A stretch of DNA of 64,000 nt, taken from NCBI GenBank assembly GCA_949287985.1, contig CASEIN010000065.1, positions 62,001 through 126,000 on the forward strand, given 5' to 3'. Below, one piece after another: positions 1 to 8,116 of the stretch. Positions within the stretch are counted from its first letter, which is position 1; the number at the start of each line of letters is the position of its first letter. The position numbers were made by a program, and so were the translations under genes. Origin of the DNA: Mucispirillum schaedleri. Lineage in GTDB: Bacteria; Chrysiogenota; Deferribacteres; Deferribacterales; Mucispirillaceae. Below the pieces are notes generated by a model. That model made no database searches and had not been told where the DNA came from. It saw only the letters and a program-made list of their open reading frames with translations.

Positions 1-85
1 GTCCCATTATTTACTTACTAAAGAAAAACACGTCCATGTGTTTTAAATAGATATATTAAATATAATTGATTTTGCAGGTGGAAAC

Positions 86-121
86 ATGAGAGCAGATTTC
101 GCAAACTCATTACACCAATAA
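86..121 (+). CDS. Eleven-codon minicistron MRADFANSLHQ in the duplicated leader
   Basis: The ATG has the same upstream GGTGGAAAC segment as the full aminotransferase. It encodes the same first six residues, then diverges and stops at TAA (119-121), directly before a strong AT hairpin. It may be a translated leader peptide or simply the dead stub of a duplicated gene. Nothing in the sequence decides between the two. Confidence 0.25.
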   Translation: MRADFANSLHQ

Positions 122-149
122 TAAAAATTTCGTCCGTGAAATTTTTATT
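120..149 (+). terminator. AT-rich palindrome after the minicistron
   Basis: A perfect 12-bp stem (AATAAAAATTTC / GAAATTTTTATT) encloses the six-base loop GTCCGT. It starts at the stop codon of the short leader ORF and ends just before the second repeat copy. It could be a weak intrinsic terminator or attenuator, but the stem holds only one G-C pair. Confidence 0.4.
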
Positions 150-254
150 TAGCATAAATATGGGAACAAGTCCCATTATTTATTTACTAAAGAAAACACA
201 TCCATGTGTTTTAGTATAGATATTTTAAAATTTAATGAATTTACAGGTGGAAAC

Positions 255-1559
255 ATGAGAGCAGATTTCGCAACGATTGGTAGTGGTTTAACTTATGAAA
301 TTAGGAATATTGTGGAAATTGCTAATTTTATGAAGTCAAAAGGGTTAGAAATTTCATGGGAAAATATTGGCGACCCTGTTATGAAAGGGGAGCAGGTGCC
401 AGAATGGATTAAAGACGTGCTTAAAGAAGTAATTGATGACAACCTTTCTTTTGCATATTCACCTACTAAAGGGGTGGACTCTACAAGAGAATATTTAGCA
501 GCCAAAAGAAATGCTCTAGGTGGTGCTCAAATAACTAAAGATGATATTATATTCTTTAATGGTTTAGGGGACGCTATTGCTAGAAGTTACTCTGTTATCC
601 GTGTTGATGCCCGCATAATCATGCCAGAGCCAACTTATTCTACTCACTTTATGGCAGAAGTGGCACACGCATCATTTCCACCAAATACATATAAAATGAA
701 CCCATATAATAACTGGGCACCAGATTTAGGTGAGCTTGAAAGAAAAATTAAAAGCGCCCACTCTATTGTTGGTATTTTAATAATTAACCCAGATAACCCA
801 ACTGGTTATGTTTATACAAGAGAAAAATTAGAAGAAGTGGTTCGTATAGCTCGCGAACATAATCTTTTTATTGTGGCAGATGAAATATACCATAATATGA
901 TATATAACGGGCAAAAAACACCATATCTTTCTGAAGTAATAGGTGATGTGCCAGCAATCAGCATGAATTCTTTATCAAAAGAAGTGCCTTGGCCGGGGGC
1001 AAGATGTGCCTGGATTGAAGTATATAACTACGGAAAAGATGCTGATTTTGATAGATATATACAGGCAATATTTAAACAAAAACAGGCAGAAGTATGCTCT
1101 ACTACTATGCCACAAATGGCAATACCAAAACTTATGGAACACCCAGAATATGCAAAATATTTACAAACTAGGGTAACTCATTACGAAAAACTGGCTGATA
1201 TTGCATATAATATATTAAAAGATGTACCATATATTGTGGTAAATAGAAGTAATGGTGCATTTTATTTAAGTGTTGTATTTAATGAGGCAGTATTTAATAA
1301 CAGGCAGCACCTTGAAATTGAAAATAAAGAAGTAAAAGAATACGTTAACAAGCTTTTAGATAATAATGCAGAACACGATAAACGTTTTGCTTACAACCTG
1401 CTTGGTGCAACTGGTATATGCCTTGTGCCGCTTACTTCATTTTTTACAAATCTACTTGGTTTTCGTATTACTTTACTTGAAAAAGATGTGGAAAAATTTG
1501 AGAAAAATATAAAAACTATAGCTCAAAAAATTGTAGAGTATGTAGAATCTACTAAATAG
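255..1559 (+). CDS. Class I/II PLP-dependent aminotransferase
   Basis: The 434-residue product is a fold-type I PLP aminotransferase of the aspartate/alanine aminotransferase group. Visible motifs are NPDNPTG (substrate and PLP-ring region), VADEIYHNMIY (the PLP-binding Asp and Tyr) and SLSKEVPWPGAR, where the Lys should form the PLP aldimine and the Arg lies near the phosphate. Start ATG 255 is preferred over 204 because GGTGG sits just upstream and the conserved leader repeat is built around it. The protein has no signal peptide and should be cytoplasmic. It is followed by a strong terminator, so it is probably monocistronic. The amino-acid substrate cannot be read from the sequence. Confidence 0.9.
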   Translation: MRADFATIGSGLTYEIRNIVEIANFMKSKGLEISWENIGDPVMKGEQVPEWIKDVLKEVIDDNLSFAYSPTKGVDSTREYLAAKRNALGGAQITKDDIIFFNGLGDAIARSYSVIRVDARIIMPEPTYSTHFMAEVAHASFPPNTYKMNPYNNWAPDLGELERKIKSAHSIVGILIINPDNPTGYVYTREKLEEVVRIAREHNLFIVADEIYHNMIYNGQKTPYLSEVIGDVPAISMNSLSKEVPWPGARCAWIEVYNYGKDADFDRYIQAIFKQKQAEVCSTTMPQMAIPKLMEHPEYAKYLQTRVTHYEKLADIAYNILKDVPYIVVNRSNGAFYLSVVFNEAVFNNRQHLEIENKEVKEYVNKLLDNNAEHDKRFAYNLLGATGICLVPLTSFFTNLLGFRITLLEKDVEKFEKNIKTIAQKIVEYVESTK

Positions 1560-1567
1560 ATACACTA

Positions 1568-1594
1568 AAAAGCAGGCTTTTGCCTGCTTTTTTT
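1568..1594 (+). terminator. Rho-independent terminator of the aminotransferase gene
   Basis: Stem AAAGCAGGC / GCCTGCTTT with a TTTT loop, followed by a run of T, starting 8 bp after the stop codon. Confidence 0.92.
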
Positions 1595-1864
1595 CATACC
1601 ATTAAAAAGTCATCGATTATTTCTAAATTTCAAGTAAGAAATATTAGCTGTATTAATCTATTAAACTAAACTTAGAGCGTGTATCCAAGTTTAGATACTG
1701 TGATAAGAAAATTTTATAAGGCAACTTTTTTCTCCACATCGTTTCGTTTTCAGAAACAAACTTGAAAAATAAACAAGTTTATTTTTTGGGCTGAATAAAA
1801 AAAGTAGCTTATATCATCATTAAGCTTATAAAAAGACTAGTAAAAATATATTTTTTCGACAATC
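1595..1864. other. Intergenic gap, no gene seen
   Basis: AT-rich and without a convincing ORF. It holds two small hairpins, GTTTC/GAAAC (1741-1757) and AAACTTG/CAAGTTT (1758-1780). The second is followed by ATTTTTT and looks like a weak plus-strand terminator with no gene in front of it. Confidence 0.5.
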
Positions 1865-1886
1865 AGTAAAAAACATGATTTTTACT
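1865..1886 (-). terminator. Weak AT terminator at the end of the Ter operon
   Basis: Inverted repeat AGTAAAAA / TTTTTACT overlapping the stop codon of the last Ter-operon gene. The stem is almost all A-T, so termination strength is doubtful. Confidence 0.35.
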
Positions 1887-4233
1887 AATTTCTCCTAAAT
1901 ATACGAGAAAGGATTTCCTGCCCTAAAAATGACTTATCTATATCTTCTTCTTTCATATCATAATCATATTCCCCTGCTTGATAATCCACAAATAAAGGCT
2001 CATTATAGTATGTTTCTACTACTTGATAGCCAGTAGGTGTATATATGGCAATATCAAAGCCTGCAAAATGTAGAAATGCAAGCAGTATAGCATCATCAAT
2101 AGAGCAGCTGTTTTCACTAAAAGCAAGCACTACTACTTTTGGAATATATTTTGTAAAGTCAAATTTTTGTATTAGCCTTATTATATCTTTATTTAAATCA
2201 AGGAGCACATTTAAAATTCTATACTCCATACCTTGAGTAAATGTGCCTTTGATTATTTTAGAATCTAATAAAAGCTGTATTTTATTAAAAATATGTTCCT
2301 GTGTTTCATTACGCAGGATTTTATATTTATATTTAGGTGATGATTTTATAACATCTACTAATATCTTACCGTTTCTAATTAATTCATGGGCTTTAAAATT
2401 AGTAGTGTTTATATTTTTAATGTAAGGGACAGATTTAATCAATACAGTATCATCACCTAATTTTTTCTTAATATTTTCCCAGTATTGTTTTTTATTACCG
2501 TTTTTTATACCATTAATCTTTGCTGCAATTACAGGAAGCAGCACAGTATTATCCATAGTTTCAAAACCCGGTCTGTATGTGCCTGTTTCATGCCATAATA
2601 TATTGATTTCTTCAAGCATTGTTTGAAGTTTTAATGTATCAGCATGTTTATACTGCCTTTGCCTGTATAGCCCACTGTTATCATATAATACATTTGTTAA
2701 ATCCTGCTCTGCATGGTATGCAACAGTGCCTATAACTGCATCATCTGGTGTTTTTGGAAGTTCGTGAATATTAAGAAATTCATCATAAGATACAGAAAAA
2801 AGTTTACCATCTTCAAGCATACATTTATCATTTTCTGATGGGCATAAAATCAATACATCACATAAAATATGTGATAAAAATTTTAAAAATATACATTCAA
2901 AGTTTGATTTTGCACCACCAAAATAAATAAATACAGGCATATTATTATCATCTTTATAATTAGCATAAAGCCTGCCTGCAAACCTGTTAAACCATACTGC
3001 TAAATATATTGCTTTATTATTTAATCTATTTAATTTATCTTCATCATCATTCATAATAACATCATAAAATGCTTTATATATAATATTATTAAGTCTTGGA
3101 ACAGACGTTTTTTGTAAAACAGGGTATATACCTGCAACAATATCTTCTTTTGAAGTAATATTAAAACGTGGTATATTTTGTGTTTCCTGCATAGAAGGAA
3201 TATCTATTTTATTAATTTCTATAATATTCCTGCCATTTTGGCTTAATTTCTTTTGCCATGAAAATAAATCTTTTACAGATGTGGTTCTATCCCATATACC
3301 ATTAATACGGATAAACAGATTATATATAGTATTGCCGTCCCCACGTTCACCTTCAGGCTTTAAAAATGCATTTAATATTTCTAATGGAGTGGCAGCTAAA
3401 TTTTTTGATGATTCTACAGTGGTATAAAGCCATGCATTAGTATTAACATTAGGAATATTAGGTGGCAGTGTTATTTTACTACTGCCTGATATTTGGCTTT
3501 GATTTGGTTTATTTGCCTGCTGATTGGAAGGGCTGTTTTGTTGTGCAGCTGTATTATTTTTTGCAAGTTTATTTAATATATAGTGTGCTGAAAAATCATT
3601 AGGAAAAGGCAATTTATTACTGTCTTCAAAAATATGAGAAAGGCTGTGGTTACCATCTGCCTTTTTATATGATTCTATATCATTGATTAATAGAAAAATA
3701 TCGCAGCCACTTTCTGCTAAAAGATGCATAAGTAAAAGCTCATGATATGAAATATTGCCTGTATATATGATTTTTGGAAAATTATCATTACCTAGTGATG
3801 ATAAGATGCTTTCAAGCTTATAATAAAACCAGCACATAAATTTGACGTATATATTTTTTAATATACTTTCAGTTTTACCACTTTTTAAAAGCATATTAAA
3901 TGTTTCTTCTAAAGAATCAATTAACGTATTTTTTTGAGCAGGATTTAAGCGTGTAAGCCATTTTGCAAAGGCATTTTCATAAAACTGCCTTGTATTTGAA
4001 AATTCAAGCCCTAAAACTGATTCATAATAATCAAGCTGCTGCTCATCAGGATTATTAAATTTATCAATAAATAATACATTGTATTTGCTTCTATTAACTA
4101 TAAGTTTTTGTAAAAAACCTTCAATATCTTTTCCATAAGAAAATGAGCGAAGTAAGTATGCCCCTTTATTTGTTCGTTTTGAATATGCTGTAAATAAATC
4201 ATCTAAAAGTGTGGTGGTTATAATGTTATACAT
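1885..4233 (-). CDS. YceG-like protein of the Ter 'biosynthetic module'
   Basis: The 782-residue soluble protein has no signal peptide and no transmembrane segment. Length, position and overall look match the large YceG-type component of TerD/TelA operons (yceG in Bacillus), a family of unknown biochemistry that is nearly always linked to TerD, TelA and two phosphoribosyltransferase-like proteins. An Asn/Gln-rich low-complexity stretch near residues 230-255 looks like a linker between an N-terminal and a C-terminal half. Start ATG 4233 is chosen because GGAG precedes it and it lies 11 bp after the previous stop; an upstream extension would overlap that gene. It is the last gene of the operon. 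The family call rests on context and recognition, not on a catalytic motif. Confidence 0.7.
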   Translation of the reverse strand: MYNIITTTLLDDLFTAYSKRTNKGAYLLRSFSYGKDIEGFLQKLIVNRSKYNVLFIDKFNNPDEQQLDYYESVLGLEFSNTRQFYENAFAKWLTRLNPAQKNTLIDSLEETFNMLLKSGKTESILKNIYVKFMCWFYYKLESILSSLGNDNFPKIIYTGNISYHELLLMHLLAESGCDIFLLINDIESYKKADGNHSLSHIFEDSNKLPFPNDFSAHYILNKLAKNNTAAQQNSPSNQQANKPNQSQISGSSKITLPPNIPNVNTNAWLYTTVESSKNLAATPLEILNAFLKPEGERGDGNTIYNLFIRINGIWDRTTSVKDLFSWQKKLSQNGRNIIEINKIDIPSMQETQNIPRFNITSKEDIVAGIYPVLQKTSVPRLNNIIYKAFYDVIMNDDEDKLNRLNNKAIYLAVWFNRFAGRLYANYKDDNNMPVFIYFGGAKSNFECIFLKFLSHILCDVLILCPSENDKCMLEDGKLFSVSYDEFLNIHELPKTPDDAVIGTVAYHAEQDLTNVLYDNSGLYRQRQYKHADTLKLQTMLEEINILWHETGTYRPGFETMDNTVLLPVIAAKINGIKNGNKKQYWENIKKKLGDDTVLIKSVPYIKNINTTNFKAHELIRNGKILVDVIKSSPKYKYKILRNETQEHIFNKIQLLLDSKIIKGTFTQGMEYRILNVLLDLNKDIIRLIQKFDFTKYIPKVVVLAFSENSCSIDDAILLAFLHFAGFDIAIYTPTGYQVVETYYNEPLFVDYQAGEYDYDMKEEDIDKSFLGQEILSRIFRRN

Positions 4234-4244
4234 ATAAACTCCAA

Positions 4245-5291
4245 TTATACATCTGCAATATTTTTTATAATACCACAAGTTTTATAGTTTTTTAAAGGAT
4301 AATATTGAACTTGCACATTTTTTTCTTTTGCAAGCTGTAATATATGCTCTATATCTGAACCTTTTTTATTTTCATTAATTATAACAAGCCAGGGAATACG
4401 TCTTAAAAGCACACGTGTAGTTTCTCCAATACCCGGTTTTATAAAATTAATATTACTAATATTAAAATGGGTTGATAATTCCTTTACTTCATCAACTCCA
4501 TAAGTATCTGGTCTATTAATTTCCTGCTCTGTAACCTGTGGAAAAAAACTTACAACTTTATTAATAAATTCATATGTTTTATCTTCATTAATAAACTCTT
4601 TATAATAAGCAGCCCCATGAAAATCATTTTCTAAAATAATATTATCTTTATAAAATGTTCTACTAATAAGCCCAGATATAGTGCAGTTAAAAGCAGAGCT
4701 TGGTATTAATATATCTTCATAAGTGCCTGCAAGACTTGTAATATTAGCAGGGTCTGCTAAAACTGCCAGCTCGTTAGATATATTAGGATAATTTTTTAAT
4801 TCCTTTACAAGTTCATTTTTAATAGCACCTTTTCCAGTCCACCCGTCTACAAAAACAATACTTTTGGCACTATGATTTTTTAATATATAGTCAATAGCAT
4901 TTCTATCTATACCCATATCTCTAATAATAGATATGGCATAATGGGCTGCATCTATACTATACTTATATTTAATATACCTTTTAATTAAAATACCTGCAGG
5001 GATACCTGCTCGTGCAAGGGAAACAAGTGTTATATTATTACCATATTTTTCCACTATTTTTTTACTGACATTTGCAACAGCTTGGGCAGTAATAAGTGAG
5101 CCTTCATCTAAATAAGAATAAAAAAGTTTATTATAATCATCAGTTGGAGAATATTCTTTAGGAAGCATTTGGCAGTAATGGATACCAGACTGTATTAATG
5201 GTTCACGCTCTGCTGCACTCATTGGTGTAACTAAACCTGTTATATCTTTTAGAAGCAGAGTAACATCATCTTTTAAAAAACTGCTTTGCAA
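4245..5291 (-). CDS. StiP-type phosphoribosyltransferase-like protein with PELOTA-like C terminus
   Basis: The 348-residue protein has a phosphoribosyltransferase fold signature: SLARAGIPAG (91-100), then hydrophobic residues and VDGWTGKGAI (148-157), the PRPP-loop equivalent. The C-terminal 100 residues contain PGIGETTRVLLRRIPWLVIIN, typical of the PELOTA-like RNA-binding domain attached to this family (often named 'cysteine protease StiP'). In published comparative genomics of Ter systems it is proposed to help make a nucleoside-like metabolite. The start is TTG 5291, with AGGGGGAT upstream lying in the end of the preceding gene, so translation is probably coupled. The neighbour upstream is a second PRTase. 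Confidence 0.8.
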   Translation of the reverse strand: MQSSFLKDDVTLLLKDITGLVTPMSAAEREPLIQSGIHYCQMLPKEYSPTDDYNKLFYSYLDEGSLITAQAVANVSKKIVEKYGNNITLVSLARAGIPAGILIKRYIKYKYSIDAAHYAISIIRDMGIDRNAIDYILKNHSAKSIVFVDGWTGKGAIKNELVKELKNYPNISNELAVLADPANITSLAGTYEDILIPSSAFNCTISGLISRTFYKDNIILENDFHGAAYYKEFINEDKTYEFINKVVSFFPQVTEQEINRPDTYGVDEVKELSTHFNISNINFIKPGIGETTRVLLRRIPWLVIINENKKGSDIEHILQLAKEKNVQVQYYPLKNYKTCGIIKNIADV

Positions 5292-5296
5292 TTTTA

Positions 5297-6400
5297 TTAT
5301 CCCCCTAAATTAATTATAGTTATATTTTTATTGTCTTTTATTTTTAATGCATTAATTAATGAATTAATGCCATCATTATTATAAATAGAATCTGTTACAA
5401 TATATATATTATCATACTTTTTTAAATTATAAATATAAGTAACTCTATTTTTTTCATAAAAACTTTCAAGGCTGTATCTTGAAAATAATGGATAGTCATC
5501 ATATTTTGCAGGCACTATTGGGCTTCTTGTAGTTGCATGAAATAAAATATTGCCACCTAGCTTAAATCCAAATAATATACCTGCAAACATACATTCTTCT
5601 GTGCCAAGTATTAAAGTGTTACTATTATTTATATTATGCTTTATTTTATCATATAAATCTATTAGTTTTGTATAGTAATCTTCATAATTAGTTACAAATC
5701 TTGGGTTAAGATATCCCTTTAAATTTATAATATTAATAATATTACTTTCTAAACTGCTGTCATATTTTTCGCCATTTTCATTAATATTATCAATATGTTG
5801 TCCAATATTATCATTATTAGTTTTTAAAAGAAATAAAGGTGTAATATTATGGTTTTTAAAGTTATCTAAATTTTCCTGTTTCATGCCATTAATTAAAGAT
5901 AAAGTCCAAAAATTAATGTTTTCAAATTTAAATTTTTTATTTAATGCATTATATAAATTAATAATAGTATTACCAGTAGTGATTTCATCTTCAATAAATA
6001 CAATATGTTTTATATTATTTATTATATTATGAAGATTTTTAGTATAAAGTTTTTGGGCTGCTGCATGGGAATGGACTTCAGAAAAATCAATATATTCTTC
6101 ATTATCATAATTTTCTCTAGTGGTAGTAATAAAATATACTTGATTATTTTTATGAAGATAGTAAGCACAGGCTGCTCCAACTGCTGTGGCAGTTTCTGAA
6201 AAAGCAATCACTAATATACTACTGTTACTGATATATTCTAATAATTTATTTGATAACTGCTCAGCTTTTTCCATTAGTATATTAGGGCAGGCAGGAATAT
6301 GCTTGCATAAGCATGGATTTACTATTAAATATGAACGCAGTTTATTATTATCTCGTTTTGCTGGTTTTACCATTTGGTTATATAATACATCATTATTCAT
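5297..6400 (-). CDS. Phosphoribosyltransferase with TRSP-type C terminus
   Basis: The 367-residue protein has the PRPP-binding signature VFIEDEITTGNTI around residues 134-147, after an N-terminal half containing AFSETATAVGAACAYY. The C-terminal third (GTEECMFAGILFGFKLGG, then HATTRSPI) resembles the TRSP domain found fused to this Ter-linked PRTase family. ATG 6400 gives an 8-bp overlap with the HpcH-like gene; ATG 6412 is an alternative with no better ribosome-binding site. It is very AT-rich and Asn-rich compared with its neighbours. Its likely role, by association only, is making or salvaging a ribosylated metabolite with the StiP-like PRTase. Confidence 0.78.
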   Translation of the reverse strand: MNNDVLYNQMVKPAKRDNNKLRSYLIVNPCLCKHIPACPNILMEKAEQLSNKLLEYISNSSILVIAFSETATAVGAACAYYLHKNNQVYFITTTRENYDNEEYIDFSEVHSHAAAQKLYTKNLHNIINNIKHIVFIEDEITTGNTIINLYNALNKKFKFENINFWTLSLINGMKQENLDNFKNHNITPLFLLKTNNDNIGQHIDNINENGEKYDSSLESNIINIINLKGYLNPRFVTNYEDYYTKLIDLYDKIKHNINNSNTLILGTEECMFAGILFGFKLGGNILFHATTRSPIVPAKYDDYPLFSRYSLESFYEKNRVTYIYNLKKYDNIYIVTDSIYNNDGINSLINALKIKDNKNITIINLGG

Positions 6401-7358
6401 CAATAGTTCCATATATTTTATAAAGGTTTATTATTTTATTTGCCCAGTTGTAATGGGTTTTATACTCATTCATACGGCTGCCTGTAACATTTTTACCAAC
6501 GAGTGATATTTCATTATTACTCATATTAAGTATAATCTTTGCATCTTCAAAATCGCTTTTTCTTACAGCTAAATATTTATTAACATATGGTATTTGGTTT
6601 GGGTGTATTACAGTTTTTCCAATAAACCCATTTTTTATATCCATTTTAATTTCATTAATAAGCCCAGTTTCAAAGCCATTATCAAAATATTCCCAAACAG
6701 GGGCAGATACAATATAATCTGCTGAAAACATAGTTAAAATATCTATTAATATACTATTTATTATACCTATTTCATAAATAGTTTCATTGTAATGACGCCT
6801 TAAACCGTAGTAATTTAAAAAGTCGTTGCCACCAACACGAATATTTAGCACATAATCTTTAATACTATCAAGCTGTGATTTAATGTTATTTAGTGTGGCA
6901 GAACGCATATCAAGGTGAAAAAGGTCGCTGCTTTCTAAAACAGGCATTAAGTAAAATACATTATCATTTTTATTTATGCTTTTAATGGCATCAATATATT
7001 CTTTTGAGTTAGTAAGAGTAAATTTTGGTGCAATAAACCCTGCAATAATACAGGCAGATTTACCAAAAGCATCAATAAGTGTAAAAATCTGTTCAGGATA
7101 CCTAACCCTTATAAAAATATTAGGCATATAAAAATCTTGGTTTAGGCTGGCAGTATATAATTCATTAATTATTTTTACTAAAACATCTTCTGCATATTTA
7201 ACAGCATTATCTGCAATAGTATCTTCTAAACATAATGCTAAAGAAAAAGGTTTTGGCAGTTTTTCATTAATAACACTATCTGTTATATTTTCCCTAACAG
7301 CTGGAGCATAAAGAAGTGCACCTACTGCATATGGTGATAAATAATTATTTTTTTGCAT
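6393..7358 (-). CDS. HpcH/HpaI aldolase / citrate lyase beta-like protein
   Basis: The 321-residue TIM-barrel protein belongs to the HpcH/HpaI and CitE-like superfamily, with LCLEDTIADNAVKYAE (acidic substrate/metal region), IRVRYPE and VIHPNQIPYVN, the C-terminal motif shared with citryl/malyl-CoA lyases. In Ter operons this enzyme is part of the 'biosynthetic module' with PRTases and a HAD phosphatase, and is thought to make a C-C bond in an unknown small molecule. It follows the HAD gene by 8 bp and overlaps the next gene, which points to tight co-translation. The substrate is not known. Confidence 0.82.
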   Translation of the reverse strand: MQKNNYLSPYAVGALLYAPAVRENITDSVINEKLPKPFSLALCLEDTIADNAVKYAEDVLVKIINELYTASLNQDFYMPNIFIRVRYPEQIFTLIDAFGKSACIIAGFIAPKFTLTNSKEYIDAIKSINKNDNVFYLMPVLESSDLFHLDMRSATLNNIKSQLDSIKDYVLNIRVGGNDFLNYYGLRRHYNETIYEIGIINSILIDILTMFSADYIVSAPVWEYFDNGFETGLINEIKMDIKNGFIGKTVIHPNQIPYVNKYLAVRKSDFEDAKIILNMSNNEISLVGKNVTGSRMNEYKTHYNWANKIINLYKIYGTIDE

Positions 7359-7366
7359 ATCTCTCC

Positions 7367-8116
7367 CTATAAATGCTTTATTACTTCTTTTAGAAGTTCA
7401 TCTGAAAAATTACTATCCTTTATTTTTAAATATTCATTTAATGGGTTAAATTCAAGGCTGTTTGGAAATATTGCTAAATTACCAGCATTTAGCAAAGGAA
7501 TATCAAAAACACTATCCCCTGCAGTTATAATTTTATCAATATTATTTAAATAAGTATTAATAAATCTTTTAAGTGCAGAGCCTTTATCTAAAGTGTTTGG
7601 TAAAATATATACTTTATTTCCATAATAATGCACATTAACAGGTTCATTAATTAGTAGTTCTTGCAATCTATTAACAGTATCCTGTGGTGCAGCACTTTTT
7701 GTATAAGTAAATAACCCATCTACACGTTTAACCTCAAGAGTTCTGTTACTATCCTTTTCTAAAAATTCTTCCCCTTTTGTAAGACTATCAAAAGCATGCT
7801 TACATAATGCAACTGTCTGGCTATACCAGCTATCATCAACTTTGCCTTTAATTAATAAATTACCTCCGTTACTTGTAAGTGCATAATTTGGTATAAAATT
7901 ACCAAACTTTATTCTATTATACTGTTCTATACTTCTTGTAGTTACAGGCACAAATAAAGCATTATTATGCACTATTTCAAGGTTTTCTTTAGTATATTTA
8001 GTTATAAATGATATAGTTTCCCCATTATATAGCTCGCAGGGGATTTTACTGCTGATATTTTCTTTTTTATGGGAATATATCAGCGTATTATCAATATCTG
8101 ATGCAAAAAGGAGCAT
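7367..8116 (-). CDS. HAD-superfamily hydrolase, Ter-operon type
   Basis: The 249-residue haloacid dehalogenase-like phosphatase resembles sucrose-phosphate phosphatase. Motif I is SDIDNTLI (nucleophile Asp7, general acid Asp9), TTRS around residue 60 fits motif II, and ITAGDSVFDIPLL is motif IV with its two acidic residues. A type-II cap should lie between them. The ATG directly follows the ATPase stop codon, with AGGGGC inside the end of that gene as ribosome-binding site. By context it probably dephosphorylates the metabolite made by the neighbouring PRTase and aldolase proteins. Confidence 0.85.
   Translation of the reverse strand: MLLFASDIDNTLIYSHKKENISSKIPCELYNGETISFITKYTKENLEIVHNNALFVPVTTRSIEQYNRIKFGNFIPNYALTSNGGNLLIKGKVDDSWYSQTVALCKHAFDSLTKGEEFLEKDSNRTLEVKRVDGLFTYTKSAAPQDTVNRLQELLINEPVNVHYYGNKVYILPNTLDKGSALKRFINTYLNNIDKIITAGDSVFDIPLLNAGNLAIFPNSLEFNPLNEYLKIKDSNFSDELLKEVIKHL

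Larger units (their letters stand above)
1..273 (+). repeat. Direct repeat of an aminotransferase leader (copies 1-104 and 170-273)
   Basis: Two near-identical copies of about 104 bp lie exactly 169 bp apart. Each holds a small hairpin around CATCCATGTG (or CGTCCATGTG), an AT-rich stretch, the ribosome-binding segment CAGGTGGAAAC and the first six codons of the downstream gene (MRADFA). The second copy is preceded by the hairpin TGGGA-acaag-TCCCA at 161-175, and the window begins at the right arm of what would be the same hairpin for copy one. The first copy breaks off into a stop codon. This looks like a partial tandem duplication or the scar of a lost paralogue. Confidence 0.85.

Noticed and set aside
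5297-6412. AT-only repeats in the PRTase gene as a possible origin or CRISPR-like array
   Set aside because: The repetition comes from Asn/Ile/Lys-rich codons; there are no regular repeat-spacer units.
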